NCBI GenBank assembly: GCA_902537425.1
Contig: CACBBD010000001.1
Location: 124,001 to 188,000 of the forward strand
Direction of reading: 5' to 3'
Length of the DNA: 64,000 nt
DNA from: an uncultured SAR86 cluster bacterium
GTDB lineage: Bacteria > Pseudomonadota > Gammaproteobacteria > Magnimaribacterales > Magnimaribacteraceae
Shown: one piece after another, positions 46,775 to 55,296 of the stretch
Position numbering within the stretch: position 1 is the stretch's first letter
Layout: each line of letters starts with the position of its first letter
Program-made: the position numbers and the translations under genes
The notes under the pieces: generated by a model
The model's input: only the letters and a program-made list of their open reading frames with translations
Told to the model about the DNA's origin: nothing
Databases searched by the model: none

Positions 46775-47387
46775 ATTGCTCAATGAAGAAACCTTAAAAG
46801 AAGGTTTTGATTTCCTGGCAAAAAAAGAGCCGGGTTTTAAGAAAGTGCTTGAAGAAAAAAATTATAAGATAAACCCCTTCAGCAAGAAAGATGGTTTTGA
46901 AGGATTGGTAAGTTTGATTGTCGAACAGCAACTCTCAGTCGCTTCCGCACAAGCTATCTTTGGAAGAATAAAAACTTTAGTAAGACCCTTTACACCAGAA
47001 CAGTTTCTATCTGTAAATCCCGAGAAATTTAAAGAGACAGGTTTAAGCAAGCAAAAGATAGATTATTGTTCCGGTTTAGCTAAAAAAATTATTGATAATG
47101 AATTAGATCTAAAAGCTCTCAAAAAAAAAGACGATTCACAGGTAATTAAGGAGCTGATAGAAATTAGAGGAATTGGAGAATGGACTGCCCAATGTTACTT
47201 GATGGCATGCTTAAAAAGACTTGATGCTTGGCCTTATTCTGATTTAGGACTAATTGTTGCTGCCCAAAGAATGAAGGGACTAAAAGATAGACCTGACTAT
47301 TTGACAATGCAAAAAATCTCTGAACCTTGGTCTCCCTTCAGAAGTCTAGCTGCGTTAATATTGTGGTCTACTTATGATAAAGAATAA
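46761..47387 (+). CDS. DNA-3-methyladenine glycosylase II family (AlkA-like)
   Basis: A 208-aa HhH-GPD base-excision glycosylase. It shows IVEQQLSVASAQAIFGRI, LSKQKIDYCSGLA, the helix-hairpin-helix LIEIRGIGEWTAQC and the catalytic Asp in WPYSDLGL. There is no Fe-S cluster loop, as expected for AlkA. It would remove alkylated purines. It overlaps both neighbours by 14 nt. Confidence 0.88.
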   Translation: MTKFKLLNEETLKEGFDFLAKKEPGFKKVLEEKNYKINPFSKKDGFEGLVSLIVEQQLSVASAQAIFGRIKTLVRPFTPEQFLSVNPEKFKETGLSKQKIDYCSGLAKKIIDNELDLKALKKKDDSQVIKELIEIRGIGEWTAQCYLMACLKRLDAWPYSDLGLIVAAQRMKGLKDRPDYLTMQKISEPWSPFRSLAALILWSTYDKE

Positions 47388-47829
47388 GATTACTAAAATT
47401 AAACATAGCAAGAGAGGTTTAAATCAACTTCTTCGTCTATATGAGAGGAATTATTTAAAACTTGTTCACTTCTTCCCTATAGCAGATCATGAGAAAAGTA
47501 TTGTCTATTTGATGCCTGAAGGTATATTGAACAAAGAAATAAAAATTTCCTGTAGAAAGTTATCTAGTCATACATCAGTAATAGAGATCTATAAATCGAA
47601 GTCTCTATCTTTATTAGAAAATACGGAAATTGAAATATATATCTACCACGATGCAAAGATGGCTGAAGTTAGAAAATTCAATGGAAAGAGGCAGTTCTGG
47701 TTAAGAAATAAATATCCTAATAAGAATATGCTAAGTAAAGATGAAAAATTCCAATGGAATTTTTTCTTGGAAGAGTTCTTAACCCATACAAAAACACACG
47801 GATTAAGCATTCTAAAGGACGCACTATAA
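47374..47829 (+). CDS. DUF1249 family protein (YqiB-like)
   Basis: A 151-aa protein of unknown function. It matches E. coli YqiB in LLRLYERNYLKL near the N-terminus, in IYHDAKMAEV and in YPNKNMLSKDEKFQWNFFL. The E. coli homologue lies in the tolC-nudF-yqiB-cpdA region, a different context. The first ~14 residues are coded within the end of the glycosylase gene, so the two are probably coupled. Confidence 0.83.
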   Translation: MIKNKITKIKHSKRGLNQLLRLYERNYLKLVHFFPIADHEKSIVYLMPEGILNKEIKISCRKLSSHTSVIEIYKSKSLSLLENTEIEIYIYHDAKMAEVRKFNGKRQFWLRNKYPNKNMLSKDEKFQWNFFLEEFLTHTKTHGLSILKDAL

Positions 47830-47913
47830 AGGTGCTTCTGCACATTTTAAGAACTTTTCAATAGAATTTAATCTACATTTTGCACAAAAATTGTTCTTTT
47901 ATGCTTTTTGACG

Positions 47914-47922
47914 TGCTACTAT
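47914..47922 (+). promoter_or_regulatory. Possible extended -10 promoter for the glutamine synthetase gene
   Basis: TGCTACTAT matches the extended -10 form TGnTAnnAT, about 33 nt before the ATG at 47955. A weak TTGTTC lies further upstream with a long spacer. I saw no GG-N10-GC pair typical of sigma-54 in the 125 nt upstream of the gene. Two TGCAC half-sites at 47839 and 47881 recall NtrC half-sites but lack their partners. Confidence 0.35.
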
Positions 47923-47954
47923 TCGTCGGCTTTTAATTAAGAATGGAGAAATTA

Positions 47955-48926
47955 ATGACAAAATATGAATATATATGGCTCGACGGTTATGAGCCTGAAG
48001 CTAACTTGAGAAGTAAAGTTAAAGTAACAGATGGAGAGCCACCTGCGTGGTCTTTTGATGGTTCCTCCACTTTACAAGCAGAGGGAGGAAGTTCCGACTG
48101 TATACTTTTACCAGTTCAACAATACGAGAATCCTACAAATGAGGGTTCCTTGGTTTTGTGTGAAGTTGAAACTGGCGAGCATGAAACTCATCCTTCAAAC
48201 TTTAGAGCAGCAGCAGCTTCTGTTGTGACGGATGAATGGTGGTTTGGATTTGAACAAGAATATTTCTTAACCAACCCTGATGGAACAATACTTGGTTGGG
48301 AAGATGGAACTCCTACTAGGCCACAAGGAGAATACTACTGTGCAGTTGGAGCGTCCAATGTCAAAGGAAGAGAAATAAGCGATGCACATTTAGATGCTTG
48401 CCTAGATGCTGGTATTGAGCTAACCGGAACAAATGCCGAAGTTGCTTTAGGCCAATGGGAATATCAATGCTTTGGAAAAGGAATTAAAGCTGCTGATGAT
48501 CTGTGGATGAGCAGATATATACTCTTTAAAGTTGCTGAGGAGTTCGGTGTATCAGTAAACATCCATCCTAAGCCAAAAACAGGTGATTGGAATGGATCAG
48601 GAATGCATACTAACTTTTCTAATGAAGAGATGAGAACTTCAGGTAGCGAAGATCTATTTAGTTCTATGTGTGATAAGTTAGGTGAAGTACACAAAGAAGG
48701 TATAGCTCTGTACGGATCTGACAATGATATGCGTCTAACAGGACTTCACGAAACACAAAGCATAGATCAGTTCTCTTACGGAGTTAGTGATAGAGGAGCT
48801 AGCATCAGGATTCCTATTTACACTGTAGAACACGATTGGAATGGATACTTAGAAGACAGAAGGCCTGCCTCTAACGCAGATCCTTACAAAATTGTAGCTC
48901 ATATAGTCGGCACATTAACTTCTTAA
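47955..48926 (+). CDS. glnII: Glutamine synthetase, type II (eukaryote-like)
   Basis: A 323-aa enzyme forming glutamine from glutamate, ammonia and ATP. The sequence is of the GSII family, not GSI: YEYIWLDGYEP, AWSFDGSSTLQAEGGSSD, GFEQEYFLTNPDG, GTNAEVALGQWEYQ, NWNGSGMHTNFS, RLTGLHETQS, RGASIRIPI and EDRRPASNADPY. The ~470-aa GSI with its adenylylation loop is not in the window. ATG 47955 has GGAGAA 7 nt upstream and gives the normal N-terminus, so I reject 47943. It is followed by a hairpin and ntrBC, the place of glnA in relatives. Confidence 0.95.
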   Translation: MTKYEYIWLDGYEPEANLRSKVKVTDGEPPAWSFDGSSTLQAEGGSSDCILLPVQQYENPTNEGSLVLCEVETGEHETHPSNFRAAAASVVTDEWWFGFEQEYFLTNPDGTILGWEDGTPTRPQGEYYCAVGASNVKGREISDAHLDACLDAGIELTGTNAEVALGQWEYQCFGKGIKAADDLWMSRYILFKVAEEFGVSVNIHPKPKTGDWNGSGMHTNFSNEEMRTSGSEDLFSSMCDKLGEVHKEGIALYGSDNDMRLTGLHETQSIDQFSYGVSDRGASIRIPIYTVEHDWNGYLEDRRPASNADPYKIVAHIVGTLTS

Positions 48927-48939
48927 GTTCTTAAATTTA

Positions 48940-48966
48940 ATATCCGGAGACCAGCTCTCCGGATAT
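48940..48966 (+). terminator. Perfect 11-bp inverted repeat between glnII and ntrB
   Basis: ATATCCGGAGA and TCTCCGGATAT form a perfect stem with the 5-nt loop CCAGC, followed by ACTTTTAG. It ends 9 nt before the ntrB GTG. It could be a leaky terminator lowering ntrBC relative to the synthetase, as between glnA and glnL in E. coli, an RNA-processing site, or a protein-binding site. Confidence 0.6.
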
Positions 48967-48975
48967 ACTTTTAGA

Positions 48976-50061
48976 GTGAATATATCTTTTCTCTCAGAGC
49001 TCAGCACTGGCATTGTCATTCTTGACAATAGTCTCGAGATAATTTTTATCAACTCCTCTGCCCTATCAATACTGGATACAACAGAAAAGAACTCGATAGG
49101 CAACACCATTGACCAAATTTTTTATGAAGAACCTGAAAGCATTAATGATTTTGTTGGTGCTTTAGAACTCAATAGAAATTTTACCAAAACAGATACTGTT
49201 CTTAATCTGAAGAAAGGAAAAAAGGTTTTTTGTACTTATATAGTCCACTCAGTAGAAAACAATAATGAAAAAGGCCTAATGCTTGAAATAATAGATAAAG
49301 AAAGTTCTTCTGAATTAATCGAAAGGTACAGAATGAAAACAAATCAACAGATATCTCAAGATTTTGTTAGAGGCCTAGCACATGAAATAAAAAATCCTTT
49401 AAGTGGCATTAGAGGTTCTGCTCAGCTTCTCAGTAACAAACTGGATAATCAAAATTTGCAAGAATACACGGACATAATAATAAAGCAGACGGATAGACTG
49501 ACTTCTCTTGTGGATAATATTTTGGGACCGAATAAAAAACCAGATTTTCAGTTTCAAAATATTCACTATCCTATAGAAAATGTTCTTAACCTTGTGGATA
49601 ATGAGTCTGGATATAAAGATATCAAGATAGTTAAAGATTTTGATCCCAGCATTCCAGATCTATTTATTGATAGTTATTTGATCGAAAATAGCATACTCAA
49701 TCTTACAAAGAATGCACGGGATGCACTCATTGACTCAAACACATCCAATCCTGAAATAAAAATTGTAACAAGGATTTCTCACGGAGAAATGATTGACGGC
49801 CAAAAAAATGCAATGGTTTGCAAGATATCGATAATCGATAATGGACCAGGTATTCATGAGGAAATTAAAGACTCTATATTCTTTCCAATGATAACAGGCA
49901 AAGACAAAGGGACAGGACTGGGACTTTCTATTACACAAGGGATCATTTCTCAACATAAGGGCAATATACACTTTACAAGTGAGCCTAACAGAACAGAATT
50001 TTTTATTAATATTCCAGTAAATATTCAAAAGGATATAGACTTAAAAACTAGCAATGGATAA
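48976..50061 (+). CDS. ntrB: Nitrogen regulation sensor histidine kinase NtrB
   Basis: A 361-aa cytosolic kinase. An N-terminal PAS-like domain (LSTGIVILDNSLEIIFINSSAL) is followed by the H-box FVRGLAHEIKNPLSGIRGSAQLL, the N-box NLTKNARDAL, IIDNGPGIHEEI and GKDKGTGLGLSITQGII. It phosphorylates NtrC under nitrogen limitation and in enterics is switched by PII. Start is GTG, closely after the hairpin, with no strong ribosome site, so translation may be weak. It overlaps ntrC by 8 nt. Confidence 0.94.
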   Translation: MNISFLSELSTGIVILDNSLEIIFINSSALSILDTTEKNSIGNTIDQIFYEEPESINDFVGALELNRNFTKTDTVLNLKKGKKVFCTYIVHSVENNNEKGLMLEIIDKESSSELIERYRMKTNQQISQDFVRGLAHEIKNPLSGIRGSAQLLSNKLDNQNLQEYTDIIIKQTDRLTSLVDNILGPNKKPDFQFQNIHYPIENVLNLVDNESGYKDIKIVKDFDPSIPDLFIDSYLIENSILNLTKNARDALIDSNTSNPEIKIVTRISHGEMIDGQKNAMVCKISIIDNGPGIHEEIKDSIFFPMITGKDKGTGLGLSITQGIISQHKGNIHFTSEPNRTEFFINIPVNIQKDIDLKTSNG

Positions 50062-51433
50062 AAATGTTTGGGTAGTCGATGACGATGAATCAATCAGATG
50101 GGTTCTTGAAAAAGGTCTTTCTGATGGAGGAATGGATGTGCAAACTTTTGATTCAGCCAATAAGGTGATTAAGAAACTTGAAACAGAAAATCCGCATCTC
50201 ATACTTACCGACATTAAAATGCCTGGACCTAGTGGAATAGACCTACTCGATAAAGTAAAAGAACTTCGACCAGACATCCCAGTTATCATCATGACTGCTC
50301 ATTCAGATCTAGATAGCGCTGTTGAATCTTATGAACATGGTGCGTGGGAATATTTACCTAAACCTTTTGATATTGAGGAAGCTTTATCAATGGTTAAAAG
50401 GGCTACATCAGCTGATGAGATTAATAAAGAGGAACCAACAGAAACTCAGGCTGAGGTAATCGGAGAAGCGCCTGCAATGCAAGAAGTCTTCAGAGCTATT
50501 GGTAAGTTATCTAATTCAAATTCTACTGTTTTGCTAAATGGCGAATCTGGTACCGGAAAAGAGCTTGTTGCCAGAGCCCTTTATCAGCATAGTCCTAGAA
50601 AAGATAAAACCTTCATTGCCCTAAATATGGCAGATATTCCAAAGGAACTCCTAGAAGCAGAACTCTTTGGGCATGAGAAAGGTGCTTTTACCGGTGCAGA
50701 TGAAAGAAGGATCGGAAGATTTGAACAGGCAGATGGAGGTACCTTATTTCTAGACGAAATTGGAGATATGCAACTTGAAACTCAAACTAGACTTTTGAGA
50801 GTACTTTCTAACGGAGAATTTTATAGGGTTGGTGGCAGGGAGCCGATAAAAGTTGATGTCAGGATCATTACGGCAACGCACCAAAATATCGAAGATTTAG
50901 TTAAAGCTGGAAATTTTAGAGAGGATCTTTTCCATAGACTTAATGTAATTAAACTATCCTTACCGAAATTAAATGAAAGAAAAGAAGATATTCCAACTTT
51001 AGTAAAACATTTCTTTCAGAAATCTTCTGATGAACTTGCTGAAGAGAAAAAATATCTTTCTGCAGAGGTAGAAGACTATTTTATGACTCTTTCTTGGCCA
51101 GGTAATGTCAGACAACTAGAAAATACTTGTAGATGGCTCACAGTCATGTCTCCTACTAGAGAAGTAAAATTGGAAGATTTACCCGATGATCTCAAGGTAG
51201 AAAATATAGAAAATACAAACGACTGGACTAAGGTCTTACAGTCTTGGTCAGAGAATTATTTAGCAAAAGGTAATAACAATTTACTTGAAGAAGCTATACC
51301 AGACTTTGAAAGAACCATCATTAAAGTCGCGCTCAATAAAACTATGGGAAGAAAAAAAGAAGCTGCGGAATTGCTCGGTTGGGGAAGGAATACTTTAACT
51401 AGAAAAATTAAAGAGCTTGGCTTAGATAGCTAA
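50054..51433 (+). CDS. ntrC: Nitrogen regulation response regulator NtrC
   Basis: A 459-aa sigma-54-dependent activator. The receiver domain has DDDESIRWVL and phospho-acceptor Asp53 in LTDIKMPGPSG. The AAA+ domain has GESGTGKELVARAL, the sigma-54 contact loop GAFTGA, LFLDEIGD and WPGNVRQLENTCRWL. The C-terminal Fis-like HTH is KKEAAELLGWGRNTLTRKI. An intact GAFTGA implies that rpoN exists elsewhere in the genome. The stop abuts the convergent rhodanese stop with no gap. Confidence 0.97.
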   Translation: MDKNVWVVDDDESIRWVLEKGLSDGGMDVQTFDSANKVIKKLETENPHLILTDIKMPGPSGIDLLDKVKELRPDIPVIIMTAHSDLDSAVESYEHGAWEYLPKPFDIEEALSMVKRATSADEINKEEPTETQAEVIGEAPAMQEVFRAIGKLSNSNSTVLLNGESGTGKELVARALYQHSPRKDKTFIALNMADIPKELLEAELFGHEKGAFTGADERRIGRFEQADGGTLFLDEIGDMQLETQTRLLRVLSNGEFYRVGGREPIKVDVRIITATHQNIEDLVKAGNFREDLFHRLNVIKLSLPKLNERKEDIPTLVKHFFQKSSDELAEEKKYLSAEVEDYFMTLSWPGNVRQLENTCRWLTVMSPTREVKLEDLPDDLKVENIENTNDWTKVLQSWSENYLAKGNNNLLEEAIPDFERTIIKVALNKTMGRKKEAAELLGWGRNTLTRKIKELGLDS

Positions 51434-51853
51434 TTATTTAGCTTTTACTAGTGGCATGCCACTCTGTGTCCAGTTCATCATCCCACCAGAAAGAACATTT
51501 ACATTTATATAGCCCTGCTTTTTTAACTCTCCTGATGCTTTGGAAGAAACTGTACCATTTTTACAAATTAGAATGATACAATCTTCTTCACCGGCCTTAA
51601 AGAGTGCATCCTCTTTTATAAGGTTGCTAGGTTGAATGTTCATAGCGCCAGCTACAGTACCTGCTCCAAACTCAGCAGAGCTCCTTAGATCATAAATAAA
51701 AGGATTTTCCTTATTGATCAGCCTTGTCATCTCTGAATTATCTACTTTATTACCACCTTTTCTTCTTTCATAAACAATCAAAGCGAATATGAGTGTTAAT
51801 AGGACTAAGACAGCCAAAAAATTGTCACTGATAAATACTAGGAATTTATTCAT
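51434..51853 (-). CDS. Membrane-anchored rhodanese-like sulfurtransferase
   Basis: A 139-aa protein with an N-terminal membrane helix (FLAVLVLLTLIFALIVY) and one rhodanese domain facing the periplasm or cytosol. The active loop is ILICKNGTVSSKA with the catalytic Cys, and the C-terminus shows LSGGMMNWTQSGMPL. It resembles E. coli YibN. The secB and grx genes that often accompany yibN are absent here. Confidence 0.9.
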   Translation of the reverse strand: MNKFLVFISDNFLAVLVLLTLIFALIVYERRKGGNKVDNSEMTRLINKENPFIYDLRSSAEFGAGTVAGAMNIQPSNLIKEDALFKAGEEDCIILICKNGTVSSKASGELKKQGYINVNVLSGGMMNWTQSGMPLVKAK

Positions 51854-51911
51854 GTAGGGACAGGATTATATAGATTACTAAGTTAAAATATAAAAAACTT
51901 TTAATAAAAAT

Positions 51912-52517
51912 ATGAATTCAAAACTTGTTCTGGTCAGACACGGTCAAAGTGAATGGAATGCAGAAAATCTATTTACAGGTTGGAAAGATCCTAAATTAAC
52001 TGATTTAGGAATTCAGGAGGCAATAAGAGCTGGAGAGCTATTGGAAACTAGAAATCTAAATTTCGATCTTATGTTCACTTCAGATCTATTTAGAGCTCAA
52101 GAAACCGGTCGCTTGATCCTAGAACAGATAAACCAAAAAGATATAGAAATAATTCAAAATCAATCTCTTAATGAAAGAAATTATGGAGACCTATCAGGAC
52201 TAAATAAAGATGAAGCGAGAGAGAAGTGGGGAGAAGAGCAAGTCCATATTTGGAGACGATCTTTCGATGTCCCTCCGCCAGGCGGAGAGAGTCTAAAAAA
52301 TACTGCCGAGAGAGTGCTTCCTTACTTTGAACGCGAAATCATGCCAAAGGTTAAGAAAAGTTTAAATATCTTAGTTGCAGCTCATGGAAATTCTTTAAGG
52401 GCTTTGGTGATGCATTTAGAGAATATTAGTTCAGAGGAGATTGTGAAATTAGAAATAGCTACTGGCGATCCTTTAATTTATGAATATTCGAATGGAGACT
52501 TTGTTAGGGTTGATTAA
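51912..52517 (+). CDS. gpmA: 2,3-bisphosphoglycerate-dependent phosphoglycerate mutase
   Basis: A 201-aa glycolytic enzyme interconverting 3- and 2-phosphoglycerate. The catalytic His10 is in [12 protein letters not shown], followed by [27 protein letters not shown] and [11 protein letters not shown]. It lacks the ~25-residue insert and the C-terminal helix of the 250-aa E. coli enzyme, resembling short bacterial forms. Its stop overlaps that of convergent hisF in TTAA. Confidence 0.93.
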   Translation: MNSKLVLVRHGQSEWNAENLFTGWKDPKLTDLGIQEAIRAGELLETRNLNFDLMFTSDLFRAQETGRLILEQINQKDIEIIQNQSLNERNYGDLSGLNKDEAREKWGEEQVHIWRRSFDVPPPGGESLKNTAERVLPYFEREIMPKVKKSLNILVAAHGNSLRALVMHLENISSEEIVKLEIATGDPLIYEYSNGDFVRVD

Positions 52518-53281
52518 AACCTAACAGTAATACCGGAAGCCTTCATAGCCTCTTTGGCTTCTTTAATGGAGAACTCTGAAAAATGAAAGATACTTGCTGC
52601 TAAAACTGCTTCAGCTCCTCCAATTTTTACTCCATCTATTAAATGATCAAGATTTCCCACTCCACCAGAAGCTATAACAGGAATAGATATTCCTGAAGAG
52701 ACTTTAGAAACCAAGTTATTATCGAAACCTTCTTTTGTTCCATCTCTGTCCATACTGGTAAGTAGAATTTCACCTGCTCCATATTCAGTAACTTGTTCGG
52801 TCCACTCTAAAACATCTATACCAGTTCTATTCCTGCCTCCGTAAGTAACAACTTCCCATGTATTATCTTTATCTGTCTTGGCTTTAGCATCAACAGCAAC
52901 AACAATACATTGTGATCCGAATTTATCAGCCGCTTCCTGAACGAAACCAGGATTCTCTACTGCTGAAGTATTTATGCTTACCTTATCTGCACCAGATCTT
53001 AAAAGTTTCTTAATATCTTCTATCTTCCTTACTCCACCTCCAACGGTAAGAGGGATAAAAACCTGGCTCGCTATACTTTCTACAGTCTTATAAGTCGTGT
53101 CTCTAGTCTCGTGACTGGCAGTAATATCTAACATGGTGATTTCATCAGCTCCTTCGGTATCATATCGTTTTGCAATCTCAACTGGATCACCAGCATCACG
53201 GATATTTAAGAAATTTACTCCCTTCACTACTCTACCCTTATCTACATCAAGACAAGGGATAATGCGCTTTGCAACTGACAT
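52514..53281 (-). CDS. hisF: Imidazole glycerol phosphate synthase, cyclase subunit
   Basis: A 255-aa (beta/alpha)8 barrel that, with HisH, makes IGP and AICAR. It has [32 protein letters not shown], the catalytic Asp in [11 protein letters not shown] and [12 protein letters not shown]. The AICAR by-product feeds PurH. It lies 2 nt after hisA. Confidence 0.97.
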   Translation of the reverse strand: MSVAKRIIPCLDVDKGRVVKGVNFLNIRDAGDPVEIAKRYDTEGADEITMLDITASHETRDTTYKTVESIASQVFIPLTVGGGVRKIEDIKKLLRSGADKVSINTSAVENPGFVQEAADKFGSQCIVVAVDAKAKTDKDNTWEVVTYGGRNRTGIDVLEWTEQVTEYGAGEILLTSMDRDGTKEGFDNNLVSKVSSGISIPVIASGGVGNLDHLIDGVKIGGAEAVLAASIFHFSEFSIKEAKEAMKASGITVRF

Positions 53282-53283
53282 AG

Positions 53284-54006
53284 TTACTTCCCTAGTACCT
53301 CGAGAACATCAGCATAAGTAAAAGCTTTCTCATATAGTGCTCTTCCACATATTACACCTGAGATATTCTTTCTATCTTCAAGTTGGATAATATGATCTAG
53401 AGAGGAAACACCTCCAGAAGCAATTACAGGAATTTTTGTTCGGTTAGCTAAGTCCGATGTAGCCTCGATATTGGGTCCTATCATCATTCCATCCTTTGAT
53501 ATATCAGTGAAGATAATAGCTGCGATAGGATCATCCTCAAATTTTTTGACTAACTCGGCAGGAGAGATTCCAGAACCCTTTAGCCAACCCTGAGTTTTTA
53601 CAACACCATCAAGGGCGTCAATGCCTAGAACCAAGCGATTTGGATACTTAACGCAAAAGTCTTTTAACATATCGGGCTCTTCAACAGCAGAAGTGCCCAT
53701 AATAACCCTCTCGATCCCAGCTTTTAAATATTCCGATGCCGACTCAAAACTTCTAATACCTCCTCCTATTTGTATTCTTTCTTCCGGAAACTCTGAAATG
53801 ATAGAAAATATGATTTCTTGATTCATAGGTTTACCTTCAACAGCACCATCTAAATCAACTATATGTAGAATTTCTGCTCCCTGAGAAAACCAAGAGCCAG
53901 CTGTTGAGATTGGATCTTCAGAGAATATAGTTTCTTCATCCATTTTCCCTTCTCGCAGCCTAACGCATTTCCCATTTTTTAAGTCTATTGCTGGAATTAC
54001 TATCAT
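53284..54006 (-). CDS. hisA: ProFAR isomerase
   Basis: A 240-aa (beta/alpha)8 barrel homologous to HisF that opens the ribose ring of ProFAR. It shows [53 protein letters not shown] and [12 protein letters not shown]. The gene begins directly at the end of hisH with no gap. Length is typical. Confidence 0.97.
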   Translation of the reverse strand: MIVIPAIDLKNGKCVRLREGKMDEETIFSEDPISTAGSWFSQGAEILHIVDLDGAVEGKPMNQEIIFSIISEFPEERIQIGGGIRSFESASEYLKAGIERVIMGTSAVEEPDMLKDFCVKYPNRLVLGIDALDGVVKTQGWLKGSGISPAELVKKFEDDPIAAIIFTDISKDGMMIGPNIEATSDLANRTKIPVIASGGVSSLDHIIQLEDRKNISGVICGRALYEKAFTYADVLEVLGK

Positions 54007-54618
54007 CTAAACACTCCAATCCAAGAAGTTTTTATATAACTGTAATCCTGCGCTTTGGCTCTTTTCAGGATGAAACTGGACAGCAAAAATATTATCTTTC
54101 GCAAAGGAAGATACAAACTTTTCACCATGAATTGTTTCGGTAAGAGCATCTTTAGATGAAGGACAGCAATAACTGTGAACAAAATAAAAATAACTGGAAT
54201 CCTTAATATTCTTCAGTAGAAAGTGCTCTTTTAGATAATTAACCTGATTCCATCCCATATGAGGAACTTTGATATCTTTATTAGACTGAATCTTACATAC
54301 TTTTCCATTCAACAAGCCCAATCCTTCAACTCCACCATTTTCTTCACTTGATTCTAAAAGCATTTGCATACCTACACAGATAGCGAGAGTAGGTTTCTTT
54401 TTAACCTCTTCAAGCACTGTCTCTTTTAAATCGTTAGAAAAGGCCTCCATGCAATCCTTAATGGCACCCACTCCTGGAAAAACTAATTTATCAGAAGTTT
54501 TTATTACTTCCTGATCAGAAGTTATGACTATACTTTCTTTCTGCGAGACAGCCTCTAGGGCTTTGCTCACTGAGTGCAGATTACCCATGCCATAATCGAT
54601 AACAGCAATTTGTGTCAT
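54007..54618 (-). CDS. hisH: Imidazole glycerol phosphate synthase, glutaminase subunit
   Basis: A 203-aa class I amidotransferase supplying ammonia to HisF. It has AVIDYGMGNLHSVSKALE, the nucleophile in LAICVGMQMLLESSEE, and the His-Glu pair in FAVQFHPEKSQ. hisB is 11 nt upstream. Order hisB-hisH-hisA-hisF matches many gammaproteobacteria with a free-standing HisB. Confidence 0.97.
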   Translation of the reverse strand: MTQIAVIDYGMGNLHSVSKALEAVSQKESIVITSDQEVIKTSDKLVFPGVGAIKDCMEAFSNDLKETVLEEVKKKPTLAICVGMQMLLESSEENGGVEGLGLLNGKVCKIQSNKDIKVPHMGWNQVNYLKEHFLLKNIKDSSYFYFVHSYCCPSSKDALTETIHGEKFVSSFAKDNIFAVQFHPEKSQSAGLQLYKNFLDWSV

Positions 54619-54629
54619 CTATTAAAGTC

Positions 54630-55217
54630 CTACAAAGCTCCTTTTGTTGAAGGGATAATATCGGCCTGTTTTGAATCTATTTCCAGAGCCATCCTTAATG
54701 CTCTTCCAAAAGCTTTAAAAATGGTTTCAATTTGGTGATGAGTGTTTTCACCATAGAAGTTCTCAATGTGAAGAGTCATAAATGCGTGATTACTGAGTGA
54801 TTGAAAGAAGTGTTCAAACATGTTGACATCAATACCGCCAACCTCTTCTTTGACAAAATCGACTTTCATGAATAATCCAGGTCTTCCAGAAAAATCTAAT
54901 ACCACTCTTGAAAGAGCTTCATCTAGTGGGATATAAGACTGACCATATCTTCTTATGCCCTTCTTATCTCCTATTGCTTTATTAAAAGCTTCTCCTAATG
55001 AAATACCTATATCTTCGATGGTGTGGTGATCATCAATATGTAAATCGCCCTTAGCTTTAATACTAAGATCAATCATTCCATGTCTGCCAATCTGATCAAG
55101 CATATGCTCAAGAAAAGGTAATCCGGTGTCAAACTCTGTTTTACCTGTACCGTCTAGATTTAGCTTAATAGCTATCTGGGTCTCCGAAGTATCTCTATTT
55201 ACAACTACCTTTCTCAT
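54630..55217 (-). CDS. hisB: Imidazoleglycerol-phosphate dehydratase
   Basis: A 195-aa Mn-dependent dehydratase without the phosphatase domain that E. coli HisB carries. Two metal-binding repeats are seen, [13 protein letters not shown] with [14 protein letters not shown] and [13 protein letters not shown] with [19 protein letters not shown] place the start at ATG 55217. The alternative at 55229 is TTG and adds four residues. Confidence 0.96.
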   Translation of the reverse strand: MRKVVVNRDTSETQIAIKLNLDGTGKTEFDTGLPFLEHMLDQIGRHGMIDLSIKAKGDLHIDDHHTIEDIGISLGEAFNKAIGDKKGIRRYGQSYIPLDEALSRVVLDFSGRPGLFMKVDFVKEEVGGIDVNMFEHFFQSLSNHAFMTLHIENFYGENTHHQIETIFKAFGRALRMALEIDSKQADIIPSTKGAL

Positions 55218-55240
55218 AATAAATTCCAATAAGGGCGCGC

Positions 55241-55269
55241 ATTATATCTAATATGTTCAAGTTCTTCAT
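55241..55269 (-). promoter_or_regulatory. Possible promoter for hisBHAF
   Basis: On the minus strand, TATAAT (55241-55246) lies 17 nt downstream of a weak -35, ATGAAG (55264-55269), about 24 nt before the hisB ATG. There is no room for a His-rich leader peptide. Confidence 0.35.
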
Positions 55270-55296
55270 TACTAGTACAATTAAGGTAATTTTTTT

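Noticed and set aside
47831-47843. GTGC-TTCT-GCAC hairpin before the glutamine synthetase gene as a terminator or riboswitch.
   Set aside because: The stem is only 4 bp and no T-run follows; I could not build a glutamine riboswitch or other known fold from the 125-nt leader.
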